In this document: one piece after another, positions 15,845 through 23,841 of the stretch
Position numbering within the stretch: position 1 is the first letter of the stretch
How the letters are laid out: each line of letters begins with the position of its first letter
Source: 2-02-FULL-45-10 sp046590235
GTDB lineage: Bacteria > Patescibacteriota > Patescibacteriia > Magasanikbacterales > GWA2-37-8
NCBI GenBank assembly: GCA_046590235.1
Contig: JBKJTY010000031.1
Coordinates: forward strand, 1-24,590
DNA: 24,590 nucleotides
Reading direction: 5' to 3'
Translations under genes and position numbers: made by a program
The notes under the pieces: generated by a model
Told to the model about the DNA's origin: nothing
The model's input: the letters and a program-made list of their open reading frames with translations, nothing else
The model's database searches: none

Positions 15845-16618
15845 TTAATTGATCTCGTAGAGATCAGTGACGCCATCGAAGTAGTTCTCGATTCGCCACT
15901 TCACACCGTCGCGACAGCTGCTGTGGTCCTGGTTGAACTGATCAACCTTTGCACGGACTTCTGCTGTCCAGAGCGTTAGCACCGACGAATCGCAAGGTGC
16001 GATGAAGCCGGTATAGCCACCCCGATGAATCACGAGCGTGCCCGTATCAAAGGGCATGTGATCAGCGCCGTTGAACTCGCCGATCAGCTTCCCGTACGTG
16101 GGGTCGTCAACGAGCTGAAGCTCGCCTTCGAAGTTCCACAACGGATCGTTCTCCTTTCCGGGAGGCGGCACCTGCTTGATGTGACCCTGAAGGTCGCTGT
16201 TCAGCAGGAACTGCCACTTCTCGTCGACAGGCACATCCTTCGGCTTGGTGGTGAACGAGATCTTCTGTTCGACCACGTCACCATCGGGGTGAGTCGCCTT
16301 GACGATGAAATCGTACGGCGCGTTCACCAGGAGCGGAGTGCGCTGGCCGGCGATGTACGTGTAGTTCTCACCGTCGGACGTGAAAGCGTCGAGCTCTTCG
16401 TGCCAGTCGTTCATGCCGACGCCCTGACAGGTACCGGTGACCCGGACTGCATGGCGTGACACCTTGAAGGTGAACGTCGCCTGCGTCTGCAGGACGGAAG
16501 TCATCTCCAGGTTGGAGATGGTGACAGGCGTCGGGTTTTCACCCGTGCCGGTGGTACCGCCACTACAAGCAAGCATGAGAGCCATCAGGGCTCCCACCGC
16601 GAACTTCGAAATCGTCAT
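15845..16618 (-). CDS. GC-rich putative lipoprotein, 257 residues
   Basis: The protein is not recognised as a named family. A short lipoprotein signal peptide is visible: MTISKFAVGALMALMLAC, with Cys18 as the likely lipidated residue and Gly/Thr-rich residues after it. The ATG at 16618 is chosen because GGAG lies seven bases upstream; the longer form would start at TTG and lose the signal. Residues about 30-115 (VTISNLEMTS... to ...QKISFTTKP) look like a beta-sandwich, fibronectin type III-like domain. The remainder is of unknown fold, with Cys in PCDSS and SSCRDG. G+C is high (35 of 60 at 16081-16140), unlike the giant gene. It has its own consensus promoter at 16857-16885 and a long structured leader, and is convergent with the giant gene. 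It looks transferred or independently evolving. Confidence 0.75.
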   Translation of the reverse strand: MTISKFAVGALMALMLACSGGTTGTGENPTPVTISNLEMTSVLQTQATFTFKVSRHAVRVTGTCQGVGMNDWHEELDAFTSDGENYTYIAGQRTPLLVNAPYDFIVKATHPDGDVVEQKISFTTKPKDVPVDEKWQFLLNSDLQGHIKQVPPPGKENDPLWNFEGELQLVDDPTYGKLIGEFNGADHMPFDTGTLVIHRGGYTGFIAPCDSSVLTLWTAEVRAKVDQFNQDHSSCRDGVKWRIENYFDGVTDLYEIN

Positions 16619-16623
16619 GGGTG

Positions 16624-16714
16624 TTCTCCGAGGTCTCTCAATGAGAGGTCTCAAGTGGCCGAGGATTCGGCGGATAAAACAACGATTTTTCGTTAGCTTA
16701 TCCGCCGACCTCGG
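16624..16714 (-). promoter_or_regulatory. Structured leader of the lipoprotein gene with two exclusive pairings
   Basis: On the minus strand, 16714-16698 pairs with 16677-16659. CGGCGGATAA pairs perfectly with TTATCCGCCG, and the stem is extended by CCGAGG/CCTCGG and closed by an inner ACGA/TCGT hairpin. The outer strand CCGAGGTC (16714-16707) is also perfectly complementary to GACCTCGG (16635-16628), which overlaps the SD GGAG (16629-16626). The two pairings exclude each other. GAGACCTC occurs twice near the start codon. Regulation by this switch is an inference from the complementarity alone. Confidence 0.45.
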
Positions 16715-16856
16715 TCAAACCCGTAATAACAACAATTCTCTTATAATGAATGTTAAACGAGGCATAAAGCTTTTGCTTCAGCGGCTTCGTTAGACACTAC
16801 GTTTTAAATGATCATTTCTTTGCCGAAAAACAAAAACAGCTTCTCAGCAACAGATG

Positions 16857-16885
16857 AGTATACCTTACCATAGCCCTTTTGTCAA
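16857..16885 (-). promoter_or_regulatory. Consensus sigma-70-type promoter of the lipoprotein gene
   Basis: On the minus strand a perfect TTGACA (16885-16880) is followed after 17 bases by TATACT (16862-16857). Transcription would start near 16850, leaving a leader of about 230 bases before the ATG at 16618. A 12-bp perfect palindrome (GTGGATATCCAC, 16899-16910) lies just upstream of the -35 and is a possible regulator site. Confidence 0.8.
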
Positions 16886-17034
16886 GGCAATAGCAGGTGT
16901 GGATATCCACCAATAGGTAGATTTGGCTAGGATAAGCCATTCCACTACTCAGCTTTTATGGCTAAGCCATCAAAACTAGGTAGTGCCGAGCTTTGGTCTT
17001 CTAAAGCTCGGGAAAAAGGATGCTAGATCAGGCT
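16886..17034. other. Gap between the two lipoprotein genes: palindromes, no gene seen
   Basis: No convincing coding sequence is visible. The stretch holds the palindrome at 16899-16910. It also has two inverted TGGCT/AGCCA pairs: TGGCT at 16924-16928 with AGCCA at 16935-16939, and ATGGCT-a-AGCCAT at 16958-16970. A 9-bp hairpin, CCGAGCTTT/AAAGCTCGG, is at 16986-16994 and 17003-17011. That last hairpin lies 24 bases beyond the stop codon of the minus-strand gene at 17035 but lacks a following T-run, so it is at best a weak terminator. Confidence 0.6.
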
Positions 17035-17703
17035 TTATGGGCCACCGCGCGGATCCAGGCGATCATAGCGAAAAGTACTGAGCCCGTCAGTCAAAACCAA
17101 GTATGTGCCTCCTGTTGCTCCGTCGCAGGTGTTTTCATCTTCGCGGTCGCCGTTTTCGTTCTGGAACCCATAACACTTCTGACGTGCTCGGTCTCCGCGT
17201 TGGTCTGCCAACAAGTTACAGTGGCAGAAATGGAAACGGCCAGTCATGTGCACTGCACCAGAATCACGACTTACTTCAGGACTCTCCGGATCGTTCAGAC
17301 AGGCTGTCGGCGGTGTGAAGTAGTCGGGAAAAAGTTCCCCAACGGCCATGCCCGACGGACAAATGTCAGTCCGCACTCGATAGATGGTGAAATGCATCTT
17401 CGAATTATTATGTGATTCGTAGGGTCCTCGGATGAGACACCACCAGCCCCAGTCACCACCAAGATTCGGCTGGCAGTAGTCGACCGGTTTCAACCCATCT
17501 TCCGTGAACGGATTTTGGGTAAAGACGTACGGCGGCGGCTTCCAGGGCGGCGGTAGGGTAGTACCTACTTCTTCGTCTGAAGGAATCTGAGTCACCGGGT
17601 TCGGATTATTGCCCGGATCATCTGGGATATTCAGGTCCTCACCACAGCCGGTAGAAAAAACGCTGATAAAAATGAAAAGAACTGACCAAATACTGTTTCT
17701 CAT
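17035..17703 (-). CDS. GC-rich putative lipoprotein, 222 residues
   Basis: No known family is recognised. The N terminus MRNSIWSVLFIFISVFSTGC is a short signal peptide with a lipobox-like STGC; Cys20 is the likely lipid site, although Ser at -3 is less usual than Leu. A Pro/Asn-rich linker (residues about 21-55) follows, then a globular part with about eight cysteines, including WWCLI, DICPSG, FHFCHCNL and QKCYGF, suggesting disulfides outside the cytoplasm. The ATG at 17703 is chosen over 17727 because GAGGGG lies about eight bases upstream and a normal signal peptide results. G+C is raised (34 of 60 at 17281-17340). It is divergent from the secretion operon and in the same direction as the other lipoprotein. 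Function is unknown. Confidence 0.7.
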   Translation of the reverse strand: MRNSIWSVLFIFISVFSTGCGEDLNIPDDPGNNPNPVTQIPSDEEVGTTLPPPWKPPPYVFTQNPFTEDGLKPVDYCQPNLGGDWGWWCLIRGPYESHNNSKMHFTIYRVRTDICPSGMAVGELFPDYFTPPTACLNDPESPEVSRDSGAVHMTGRFHFCHCNLLADQRGDRARQKCYGFQNENGDREDENTCDGATGGTYLVLTDGLSTFRYDRLDPRGGP

Positions 17704-17743
17704 GTCGATTTCCCCTCGGCTCACCATGAGCCTCCCTGTAGGT

Positions 17744-17773
17744 ACCCTAGCAGAAAGCTTGGTTTTTTTGCAA
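17744..17773 (-). promoter_or_regulatory. Possible promoter of the 222-residue lipoprotein gene
   Basis: On the minus strand TTGCAA (17773-17768) is followed after 18 bases by TGC-TAGGGT, with the -10 at 17749-17744. Transcription would start near 17737, giving a leader of about 34 bases to the ATG at 17703. The -10 is weak. Confidence 0.4.
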
Positions 17774-17799
17774 GGGGTGCATTGTTATCCCCACACACT

Positions 17800-17828
17800 T
17801 TGTGAGCAACATATTTGTGTGCTATAAT
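17800..17828 (+). promoter_or_regulatory. Strong promoter of the type IV secretion-like operon
   Basis: TTGTGA (17800-17805), exactly 17 bases, then TATAAT (17823-17828) preceded by TG-C. Transcription would start near 17835. This rules out the upstream in-frame GTG at 17802 as a start for the next gene and supports the ATG at 17856. Confidence 0.85.
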
Positions 17829-17855
17829 AAGAACATTCTACTCATAATTTTGTTC

Positions 17856-20800
17856 ATGATACGCGAGCTTGTCAAAAAAATGTATCATGCGTCTGAAACG
17901 TTTGTCCGCAATCATAAGAAAACACTCTTGATAGCGGTATTTTTTGTTGCTGTAGGATTTACTGCGTGGAACTTTTTTGGAATTGATGCTGCATTAGCTC
18001 AAGCACCAACACCTGCACCGACTGCTCCCGCAACAACTGTTGTACCAAAAGGTGCAAACGGTGTAAGTGACGCATCCGCCGGTATCGCAAGTGGAAGTTT
18101 TTGGATGGATCTCTTTAGTAAAATTTTGTTAAGCATTTCTCGCTTATTCTTATCATTAACATTGTTCATTCTTACATTCATCATTGAAATCGCTGGGTAT
18201 AATGGCTTTTTGAATGCTTCCGCCGTTAATGTTGGTTGGGTGATGGTGCGCGATATCACCAACATGGGTTTTGTCGTTATTCTGCTCGTGATTGCTTTTG
18301 GAACAATTCTTGGTGTTGAGCATTATGAATGGAAAAAAATGTTAGTAAAGATGGTCGTCGCAGCTGTTGTTGTAAACTTTAGTCGCACTATTTGCGGTTT
18401 GATGATTGATGTGGCGCAGGTGGTCATGATTACCTTTGTAAATGGTATCGCTGCCACAGCAGGTGGTAACTTGATCCGCATGTTTAATCTCGATAGTATT
18501 CGAGATTTAAGTACAAGTGCAGATCCAAAAACGTTTGATAGTACCAATTACTTTATTGCATCCATCGGTGCGGTCTTTTTTTCCGCGATGGTCATGTGTG
18601 TACTCGCAGTCTTCATGGTAATGTTGGTTGCGCGCATGATTGTACTTTGGGTTTTAATTGTTTTATCTCCACTAGCTTTTGTGCTCAGTGTATTGCCGCA
18701 GACAGAAGGTTATGCAAACCAATGGTGGAGTGAGTTCGGTAAAAACGTTATCACTGGTCCGGTATTATTATTCTTTGTCTGGCTATCATTTGTTACAGCT
18801 GGCAACGGAAAAATTAATGATCAAATCGCTGGTGCAAGTGTTACTGGAAAAACATCTAATGCAGGTTCAACTGACGAATCGAGCATCTTGAAGGGTAATA
18901 CCTCTGGTATTGGCTCAGCATTGGAGTGGGACAACATGGCGAATTTCATTATCGCAATCGGTATGTTAATGGTTGGCGCTCGTGCGGCCGCTCAACTTGG
19001 TGGTGTCGGTGGTGAATGGGCGGGCGAAGCGGTAAGTGTTGGTAAAAAGATTGGTATGTATGCGAGTGGTGCTGTTGCAGCAAGATGGGCTGTCAGTAAA
19101 GCTGGTGAAGCTGCAGCAAGACCGGTTATGCGAGGTGTAAATACTGTAGAAAACCTAGCTAAAATATACAAAGGTAAATTTGATGAAAAACGAAACGCAA
19201 AAGCATCGGCGATAGAGAATGCTGGCGATGCTCGAAAAGAAGTTGATAAATATAATGCTAAATTAAGTGCGGGTAAAACCCTGTCTATTGATGAGGCAAA
19301 GAAAATGGCTGCTGCGCAAAAAACAATTGAAAAAGCTGGCATCTTTGGCCAGGGAGGCGCTGTAGGTCGTTATATCGGATCACGCTTAACTGAGTCTGCT
19401 GGTCGTGCCGACAAACGTGTAGAAGATTTAGAAAAAGCTGCTCATGCACAAGAAGTAATTGTTGAAGAAACGTATAGCACAAGTAAATCCTGGCAAGGAC
19501 AAATGAAGCTTGGTATTGGTGTGCGCGAACATCAAATTGAACAATTCTCAAAGGCGAAACGCGAACAAAAGTACGCTGATAAAGAAAGACAATTAATGGG
19601 TTACGACTCTGAAACAGACGAGTTTGATCATTCCAAAGCCGACGAAACGTTCATGGAGCGTGAAAACGCCATCATTGAAGGCCAGGCTAAGACAAAGGCT
19701 GCAATGGCAGATATCGAATCACATAAGGCAGAGGGTATACTTGAGGCTGAACGCTCTTCAAATTTAGCAAGTAGAGAAGCTCGGCTAGAAAAAGAACAGA
19801 TCAAAGCTGAAACAGTGCGCGCAAAACGAAAATTGGGTGCAGAAGGGCAACAAACTGGTGCGGAAAAAAGCAGCGTCTTTGAACAGCGTGCTGTAGCAGA
19901 AAAATCAAAGATTGAAATGGAGAGTAAGCGCTCTGATTTAGAACAAGATGCTCAAATAGCAAAAGGTGTTTTTGATGCTAAAGCAATAGCAGAGGGACAC
20001 GAAGCACGATCTGAAGAAGAAAAAGCACGTGAAACATTGCGTGCAGAACAGCGAGCGAATACCGCGGTAGCTAAAGCAGCTGCTGAGCAAGCCCAGATAG
20101 AAACAACTGGAGCGCGTGAGCGTGATGTTGCGGCAGCTCGAGATGAAATTTTAGTAAAATTAAATCGTGCAAGTGAAGCAACTAACTTACAGAAAACTGT
20201 TGAAAAGCAATTTAAAGCGCGCAAAGATGCGCAAATTGTGGGTGACTATCAGATCGCAGACGCGCGTTATACGCAGCAATTAGCAAGAATTAAACAAGCG
20301 GTAGATAGTGGTGACGTCGATGCTGCGAGAGAGCTTAGAAAAGGTGCATTGATGATGACGATCGGCAACCTTGATCGCCATGCTGCTTACGCGGTTAATA
20401 TTCAGAATTCAGCATTGAGTACTTTACGACAAAGTGACCCTAGTATTAATCTGAATTCAAGTATGGAAGAAAATGCAGATGCTATGCGTGAAAATATAGC
20501 ACAATTTTTTACTGCGGCACTTGGAAAAAAGGTTACTGTCGATAATTTGGATGACGAGTTTAAAACTTTAACACCTGATGAAAGATATTCACTGTACATA
20601 GAGTCAGAAAAAGCCGCGGGTGAAGGTGCGTTAGCTTTGGCAGGTATGATGCAAATTGAGCGTAATGAGGTAACAGGTGATCCTGAGGTGCAGCTTACAG
20701 ATCTTAAAGGCAAAAAAGCTAAAAGTACAGATCCTGAAAAAGTAAAAAAAGCAGTTGAAGCAGCTGTTAAACATGTTGTAGGCCGTCGAACTAATGCCTT

Positions 20801-21224
20801 ATCAGGCAACCGCATTAATAATTTAGTCGGATTTTCTGGTTCTGTAGATAAAAATGGTATGGGTAGGGCAGTTGTTGATACTGTGGCAGCTAAAGATATT
20901 TTGGTTAAATTAGTTTCTCCACTTACTGGTAATCAGTTAACAAGTGTTAATGAATTTTCAAAATTAGATATGGCTTCGGTCTTTGATAATTCTGAGAACG
21001 CTGATCAATTAAATAATTTAATCGGAGATTTAACAGCGCAGTCTGTTGATATCCGAGGTGCTACCGGTTTATTGCGTGAAGCCGCAAATCGCATGGAAAA
21101 TACTGGGCGAAAAGAACAATTAGAAAGTGCTATCAAAGCAATGTCGGAAAATTTTGAAAAGATTCGAAAAGCGAATAAGGATGACAAGGCAGCTTTAATT
21201 AAGTTAGTTCAAACTTTTAAATAG
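17856..21224 (+). CDS. VirB6/TrbL-like membrane protein with long helical tail
   Basis: This 1122-residue protein is probably the inner-membrane channel component of a type IV secretion-like system. An N-terminal hydrophobic segment (about 23-43) ends at AALAQAPTP, like a signal or anchor. Clustered membrane helices lie at about 84-116, 132-152, 160-185, 233-325 and 378-400, a VirB6/TrbL-type pattern. A Gly/Ala-rich stretch follows, and from about 430 to the end the protein is highly charged and helical, with a coiled-coil Ala/Glu/Lys/Gln-rich core near 560-860. The ATG at 17856 is used because the promoter lies across the earlier in-frame GTG; 17880 is an alternative. The following gene starts 11 bases later. 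The VirB6 assignment rests on topology and context. Confidence 0.8.
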   Translation: MIRELVKKMYHASETFVRNHKKTLLIAVFFVAVGFTAWNFFGIDAALAQAPTPAPTAPATTVVPKGANGVSDASAGIASGSFWMDLFSKILLSISRLFLSLTLFILTFIIEIAGYNGFLNASAVNVGWVMVRDITNMGFVVILLVIAFGTILGVEHYEWKKMLVKMVVAAVVVNFSRTICGLMIDVAQVVMITFVNGIAATAGGNLIRMFNLDSIRDLSTSADPKTFDSTNYFIASIGAVFFSAMVMCVLAVFMVMLVARMIVLWVLIVLSPLAFVLSVLPQTEGYANQWWSEFGKNVITGPVLLFFVWLSFVTAGNGKINDQIAGASVTGKTSNAGSTDESSILKGNTSGIGSALEWDNMANFIIAIGMLMVGARAAAQLGGVGGEWAGEAVSVGKKIGMYASGAVAARWAVSKAGEAAARPVMRGVNTVENLAKIYKGKFDEKRNAKASAIENAGDARKEVDKYNAKLSAGKTLSIDEAKKMAAAQKTIEKAGIFGQGGAVGRYIGSRLTESAGRADKRVEDLEKAAHAQEVIVEETYSTSKSWQGQMKLGIGVREHQIEQFSKAKREQKYADKERQLMGYDSETDEFDHSKADETFMERENAIIEGQAKTKAAMADIESHKAEGILEAERSSNLASREARLEKEQIKAETVRAKRKLGAEGQQTGAEKSSVFEQRAVAEKSKIEMESKRSDLEQDAQIAKGVFDAKAIAEGHEARSEEEKARETLRAEQRANTAVAKAAAEQAQIETTGARERDVAAARDEILVKLNRASEATNLQKTVEKQFKARKDAQIVGDYQIADARYTQQLARIKQAVDSGDVDAARELRKGALMMTIGNLDRHAAYAVNIQNSALSTLRQSDPSINLNSSMEENADAMRENIAQFFTAALGKKVTVDNLDDEFKTLTPDERYSLYIESEKAAGEGALALAGMMQIERNEVTGDPEVQLTDLKGKKAKSTDPEKVKKAVEAAVKHVVGRRTNALSGNRINNLVGFSGSVDKNGMGRAVVDTVAAKDILVKLVSPLTGNQLTSVNEFSKLDMASVFDNSENADQLNNLIGDLTAQSVDIRGATGLLREAANRMENTGRKEQLESAIKAMSENFEKIRKANKDDKAALIKLVQTFK

Positions 21225-21235
21225 AGATTTGACGT

Positions 21236-22234
21236 ATGCCATTCATCAAGCAAGTCAATCTACCTGAGTTCGAAATAATCGAACAAGAAATCCGGGTTAG
21301 CCACAAATTTCCTGGCGACACTTTTGTTACTTGGAAAAAATTGCATGATGATTTAAAAGCTGCATCTTCAGAATCCGATAAAAAATTCCGTTGGACATAT
21401 TTTCGTTTGTATACAGAGCTAAGCTGGCAGCTTATTAGTGAATTTGATCGCTCAGAGTTCGTTTCAATTGCCATTAGCAGACAGGTTGCCATGGCACTGT
21501 TATTGGATTTTGATATTTGGAAGAAAATGATATGGACGATTGCTACGCGCAGTGAGGATATAAAGGATGTGGGTCTATTTTATTCAGAAATACGTACAGC
21601 ATTTTTTGAATCACCGGCATTCGTTGGTAAATGGAAAGATAAAGATGTTACAGTGAAAGATCTTGTTGATGATCTGCGCCGAATTAAACGAGCCGATACA
21701 ACTTCGCTTGAAGTAGCTGAAACTATGGGAAAAATAAAAGAAAGTTTTTTCCCAAAGAACGATGTTATTGCTGATAGGTATGCTTCCGCGAAACCTTCTG
21801 AATTAGTGGAGCAATTTGTTGGGCTATATGATTTTTTTACTGAATACGAACCCGATCGGATTTGGAATGTTGTGCAGGCATATATCAACCCAAGCTTTAT
21901 CGATAACACGGCTGCATTTATAGAAAAAAATGAAAAAGCTTTAGAAGATTTAGATAATGGTGTAGTGTCAATTGTTAGGCCAGAGCCTGCAGAACCAGCT
22001 TTTGTCAGTCAGCCAACAAAAAGCAATAAGAAACCAACATATTTAGAAATCCGCATGATCGCCGAACGGAAGTTTGAAAAAGACGCCAGCGGTGATTTTA
22101 ATGATCCGGAAGAAGTGATGAATATGCTTAATGAGTGGGCTACTAAATACAATGACGAAAAAATCAGCGAATTATTTATTTTCAACGAACAAACCGGCAG
22201 TTTTGAGTGGAACAACCAATTATTAACAAGCTAA
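21236..22234 (+). CDS. Unrecognised soluble 332-residue protein of the secretion-like operon
   Basis: No family is recognised. The protein has no signal peptide or membrane segment. It is rich in charged and aromatic residues and looks mainly helical up to about residue 245. A short Pro-rich linker (about 250-265, RPEPAEPAFVSQP) comes before a C-terminal helical part (YLEIRMIAERKFEKDASGDF and after). The position between the VirB6-like and PrgI genes, with gaps of 11 and 1 bases, suggests a cytoplasmic partner of the secretion machine. The ATG lacks an SD (context GACGT-ATG). Confidence 0.8.
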   Translation: MPFIKQVNLPEFEIIEQEIRVSHKFPGDTFVTWKKLHDDLKAASSESDKKFRWTYFRLYTELSWQLISEFDRSEFVSIAISRQVAMALLLDFDIWKKMIWTIATRSEDIKDVGLFYSEIRTAFFESPAFVGKWKDKDVTVKDLVDDLRRIKRADTTSLEVAETMGKIKESFFPKNDVIADRYASAKPSELVEQFVGLYDFFTEYEPDRIWNVVQAYINPSFIDNTAAFIEKNEKALEDLDNGVVSIVRPEPAEPAFVSQPTKSNKKPTYLEIRMIAERKFEKDASGDFNDPEEVMNMLNEWATKYNDEKISELFIFNEQTGSFEWNNQLLTS

Positions 22235-22235
22235 T

Positions 22236-23354
22236 ATGGCTGACACAGGAGGAAAATTCATTCTTGTTAAAAAAGCTGATGGCACCTTTGAACGAAGGAG
22301 CCTTGATGAGATTAAAAAAATGAAAGCGGGAAATGCTACCGCTCCTGTTCAGGCTCCACAACCAGCCACAGCACCAGTCGCACAAACAAAGCAGGCCGAA
22401 GCTCCAAAAGCTCCTGAGGCACCAAAGAAAAGTGCTCCGGTTGTAAAACCAGTGACTAAAGTCGATCACAAGCCGTTGATGGAAGAAAGTCTGCCAAAGT
22501 CTACCTCAAGCGCTCCGCTTATTAGTGTCCCTCGAGATGCTCAAGCTGATGAAATCATTAAAAAACTTTCCTTCGCTGTTAGCTCAGGTGCGCTTAACCG
22601 ATTACGAACGTTGATACAGCTACGTATCAAAGATATTAGAAGTACTGATCAAACTAAAGAAGCCTTGCTTCGTGCTGAAAAAGATGGGGGAGTAGGTTTG
22701 ACCACTGAACAAGCTAAGGAAATTTTGAACCAACTTCCAAACGATGAAATGCTTATCCCTTTTGAAGAGCATTTACCTGCTACATCTGCACCACTACGGA
22801 CATTCAATCCGTCTCCTCAACCAAAAATGCAACCAACGAGTGCTCCAACACCGAAGTCTAGTCTCTCAGTAAAACCAATCGTTCCAATGCAGCCAATAAA
22901 ACCGGCAGCACCGCTACCTACACCAGCGGACAAGCAAAAAGTTATCGATACCTTTGTAAAAAATAATCCAGAGGAGTCGTTCTTCAAGTTGGCGACAGAA
23001 TTAAAGCAAAAGCCGGTAATGCACGACATTACCGCAAAAAATGTGCCAATGGGACCAACCGACGAGATTAGATTTTTCACTCTAACTGATTTTCGCCGTT
23101 TATCAGCCAATCCGGAAGAAGCAGCAATGCGTTTCAAGCAAAAGTTTGTAAACTTACGCGATGAATCTATTTTGCTGTACCTCGATGCTGTATCAGCCTG
23201 GAAAGTATCACCCCTTTATATTGAATATGTTTCTACAGCAACAGCAGCACTATCTGCAAAAACGCGTTTAGGGGCGACCAATGATCTAAAGAAAATTTCC
23301 GTTCCAGAAATGCGAGCGATTATTACTATGGAACGTCAGCTCGATTATCTATAA
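22236..23354 (+). CDS. Unrecognised 372-residue protein with Pro/Ala-rich linkers
   Basis: No known family is recognised. The start (GGKFILVKKADGTFERRSLDEIKKM) resembles a small beta-hairpin segment. Two low-complexity Pro/Ala/Lys linkers (about residues 33-82 and 190-232) separate two helical regions. One is about 100-180 (LSFAVSSGALNRLRTLIQLRIKDI...) and the other is about 235-372, ending in ERQLDYL. There is no signal peptide or membrane helix. It begins one base after the previous stop and ends six bases before the PrgI-family gene, so it is firmly within the operon. A flexible cytoplasmic adaptor is a guess from the layout. Confidence 0.8.
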   Translation: MADTGGKFILVKKADGTFERRSLDEIKKMKAGNATAPVQAPQPATAPVAQTKQAEAPKAPEAPKKSAPVVKPVTKVDHKPLMEESLPKSTSSAPLISVPRDAQADEIIKKLSFAVSSGALNRLRTLIQLRIKDIRSTDQTKEALLRAEKDGGVGLTTEQAKEILNQLPNDEMLIPFEEHLPATSAPLRTFNPSPQPKMQPTSAPTPKSSLSVKPIVPMQPIKPAAPLPTPADKQKVIDTFVKNNPEESFFKLATELKQKPVMHDITAKNVPMGPTDEIRFFTLTDFRRLSANPEEAAMRFKQKFVNLRDESILLYLDAVSAWKVSPLYIEYVSTATAALSAKTRLGATNDLKKISVPEMRAIITMERQLDYL

Positions 23355-23360
23355 AGTTGT

Positions 23361-23792
23361 ATGAATCAGTTCATGGTACCACAATTTATTGATGTGGAAG
23401 ATAAAATCTTTGGCCCGGTCACGAGCCGTCAGTTTATCATTCTCTTGGTAGGTGCCTTGTCATGCTTTATTGCCTTCAAATTAGCTGATACAACTTTGTT
23501 CATCCTGCTTCTAGCGTTGATTGGTGGCGGGTCGCTTATTTTGGCTTTCGTTAAGATTAATGGACAGCCATTTCATTTTTTTATATTGAATATTTTACAA
23601 AATATAACACGCCCAAGCCGCAGCGTGTGGAATAAGTACAGTACTGATGCGGAGCTCAAGGAGTTTATGAGAGATGCTCTTCCAGAAAAAGAGATTGAAA
23701 AAGCTTTTGTTGGGAAGACGGTAAATCATACGCGTATTCGCGATTTATCACTTATGGTTAATACAGGCGGTTATTATAAAGGAAATGAGTAA
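23361..23792 (+). CDS. PrgI-family membrane protein
   Basis: The 143-residue protein matches the PrgI family (Pfam PF12666) found beside VirB4-type ATPases in Gram-positive and CPR conjugation or secretion clusters. The N-terminal FMVPQFIDVEDKIFGPVTSRQF is typical. It is followed by two membrane helices (about residues 24-42 and 46-66), then GQPFHFFILNILQNITRPSRSVWNK. A charged C-terminal tail follows. It is probably the small membrane partner comparable to VirB3 in Gram-negative systems. There is no SD (context TTGT-ATG). Confidence 0.9.
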   Translation: MNQFMVPQFIDVEDKIFGPVTSRQFIILLVGALSCFIAFKLADTTLFILLLALIGGGSLILAFVKINGQPFHFFILNILQNITRPSRSVWNKYSTDAELKEFMRDALPEKEIEKAFVGKTVNHTRIRDLSLMVNTGGYYKGNE

Positions 23793-23827
23793 ACGCTCAG
23801 CAATGAAGTTTATAGCGAAGCTAATTT

Positions 23828-23834
23828 AAAGGAG
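23828..23834 (+). promoter_or_regulatory. Strong SD before the VirB4 N-terminal-domain gene
   Basis: AAAGGAG lies seven bases before the ATG at 23842, after a 49-base gap from the PrgI-family gene. It is the only strong SD seen before a plus-strand gene in the window, so this gene may be translated independently or at a higher rate. Confidence 0.75.
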
Positions 23835-23841
23835 AATAGAT

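Noticed and set aside
16745..16795. Integron attC-like recombination site (GTCTAAC and nested AACGA/TCGTT stem on the minus strand)
   Set aside because: The partner end reads GTTTAAC rather than GTTRRRY, no integrase or second attC is seen, and the stem lies in a leader region rather than after a cassette gene.
16025..17415. Plus-strand open frames of 118-144 codons across the GC-rich island (near 16025, 16437 and 17020)
   Set aside because: The minus-strand frames have signal peptides, SDs and promoters. The plus-strand frames have none of these and their proteins show no plausible domain.
17802..17855. GTG start at 17802 for the VirB6-like gene
   Set aside because: The strong promoter at 17800-17828 overlaps it, so these codons would not be transcribed from that promoter.
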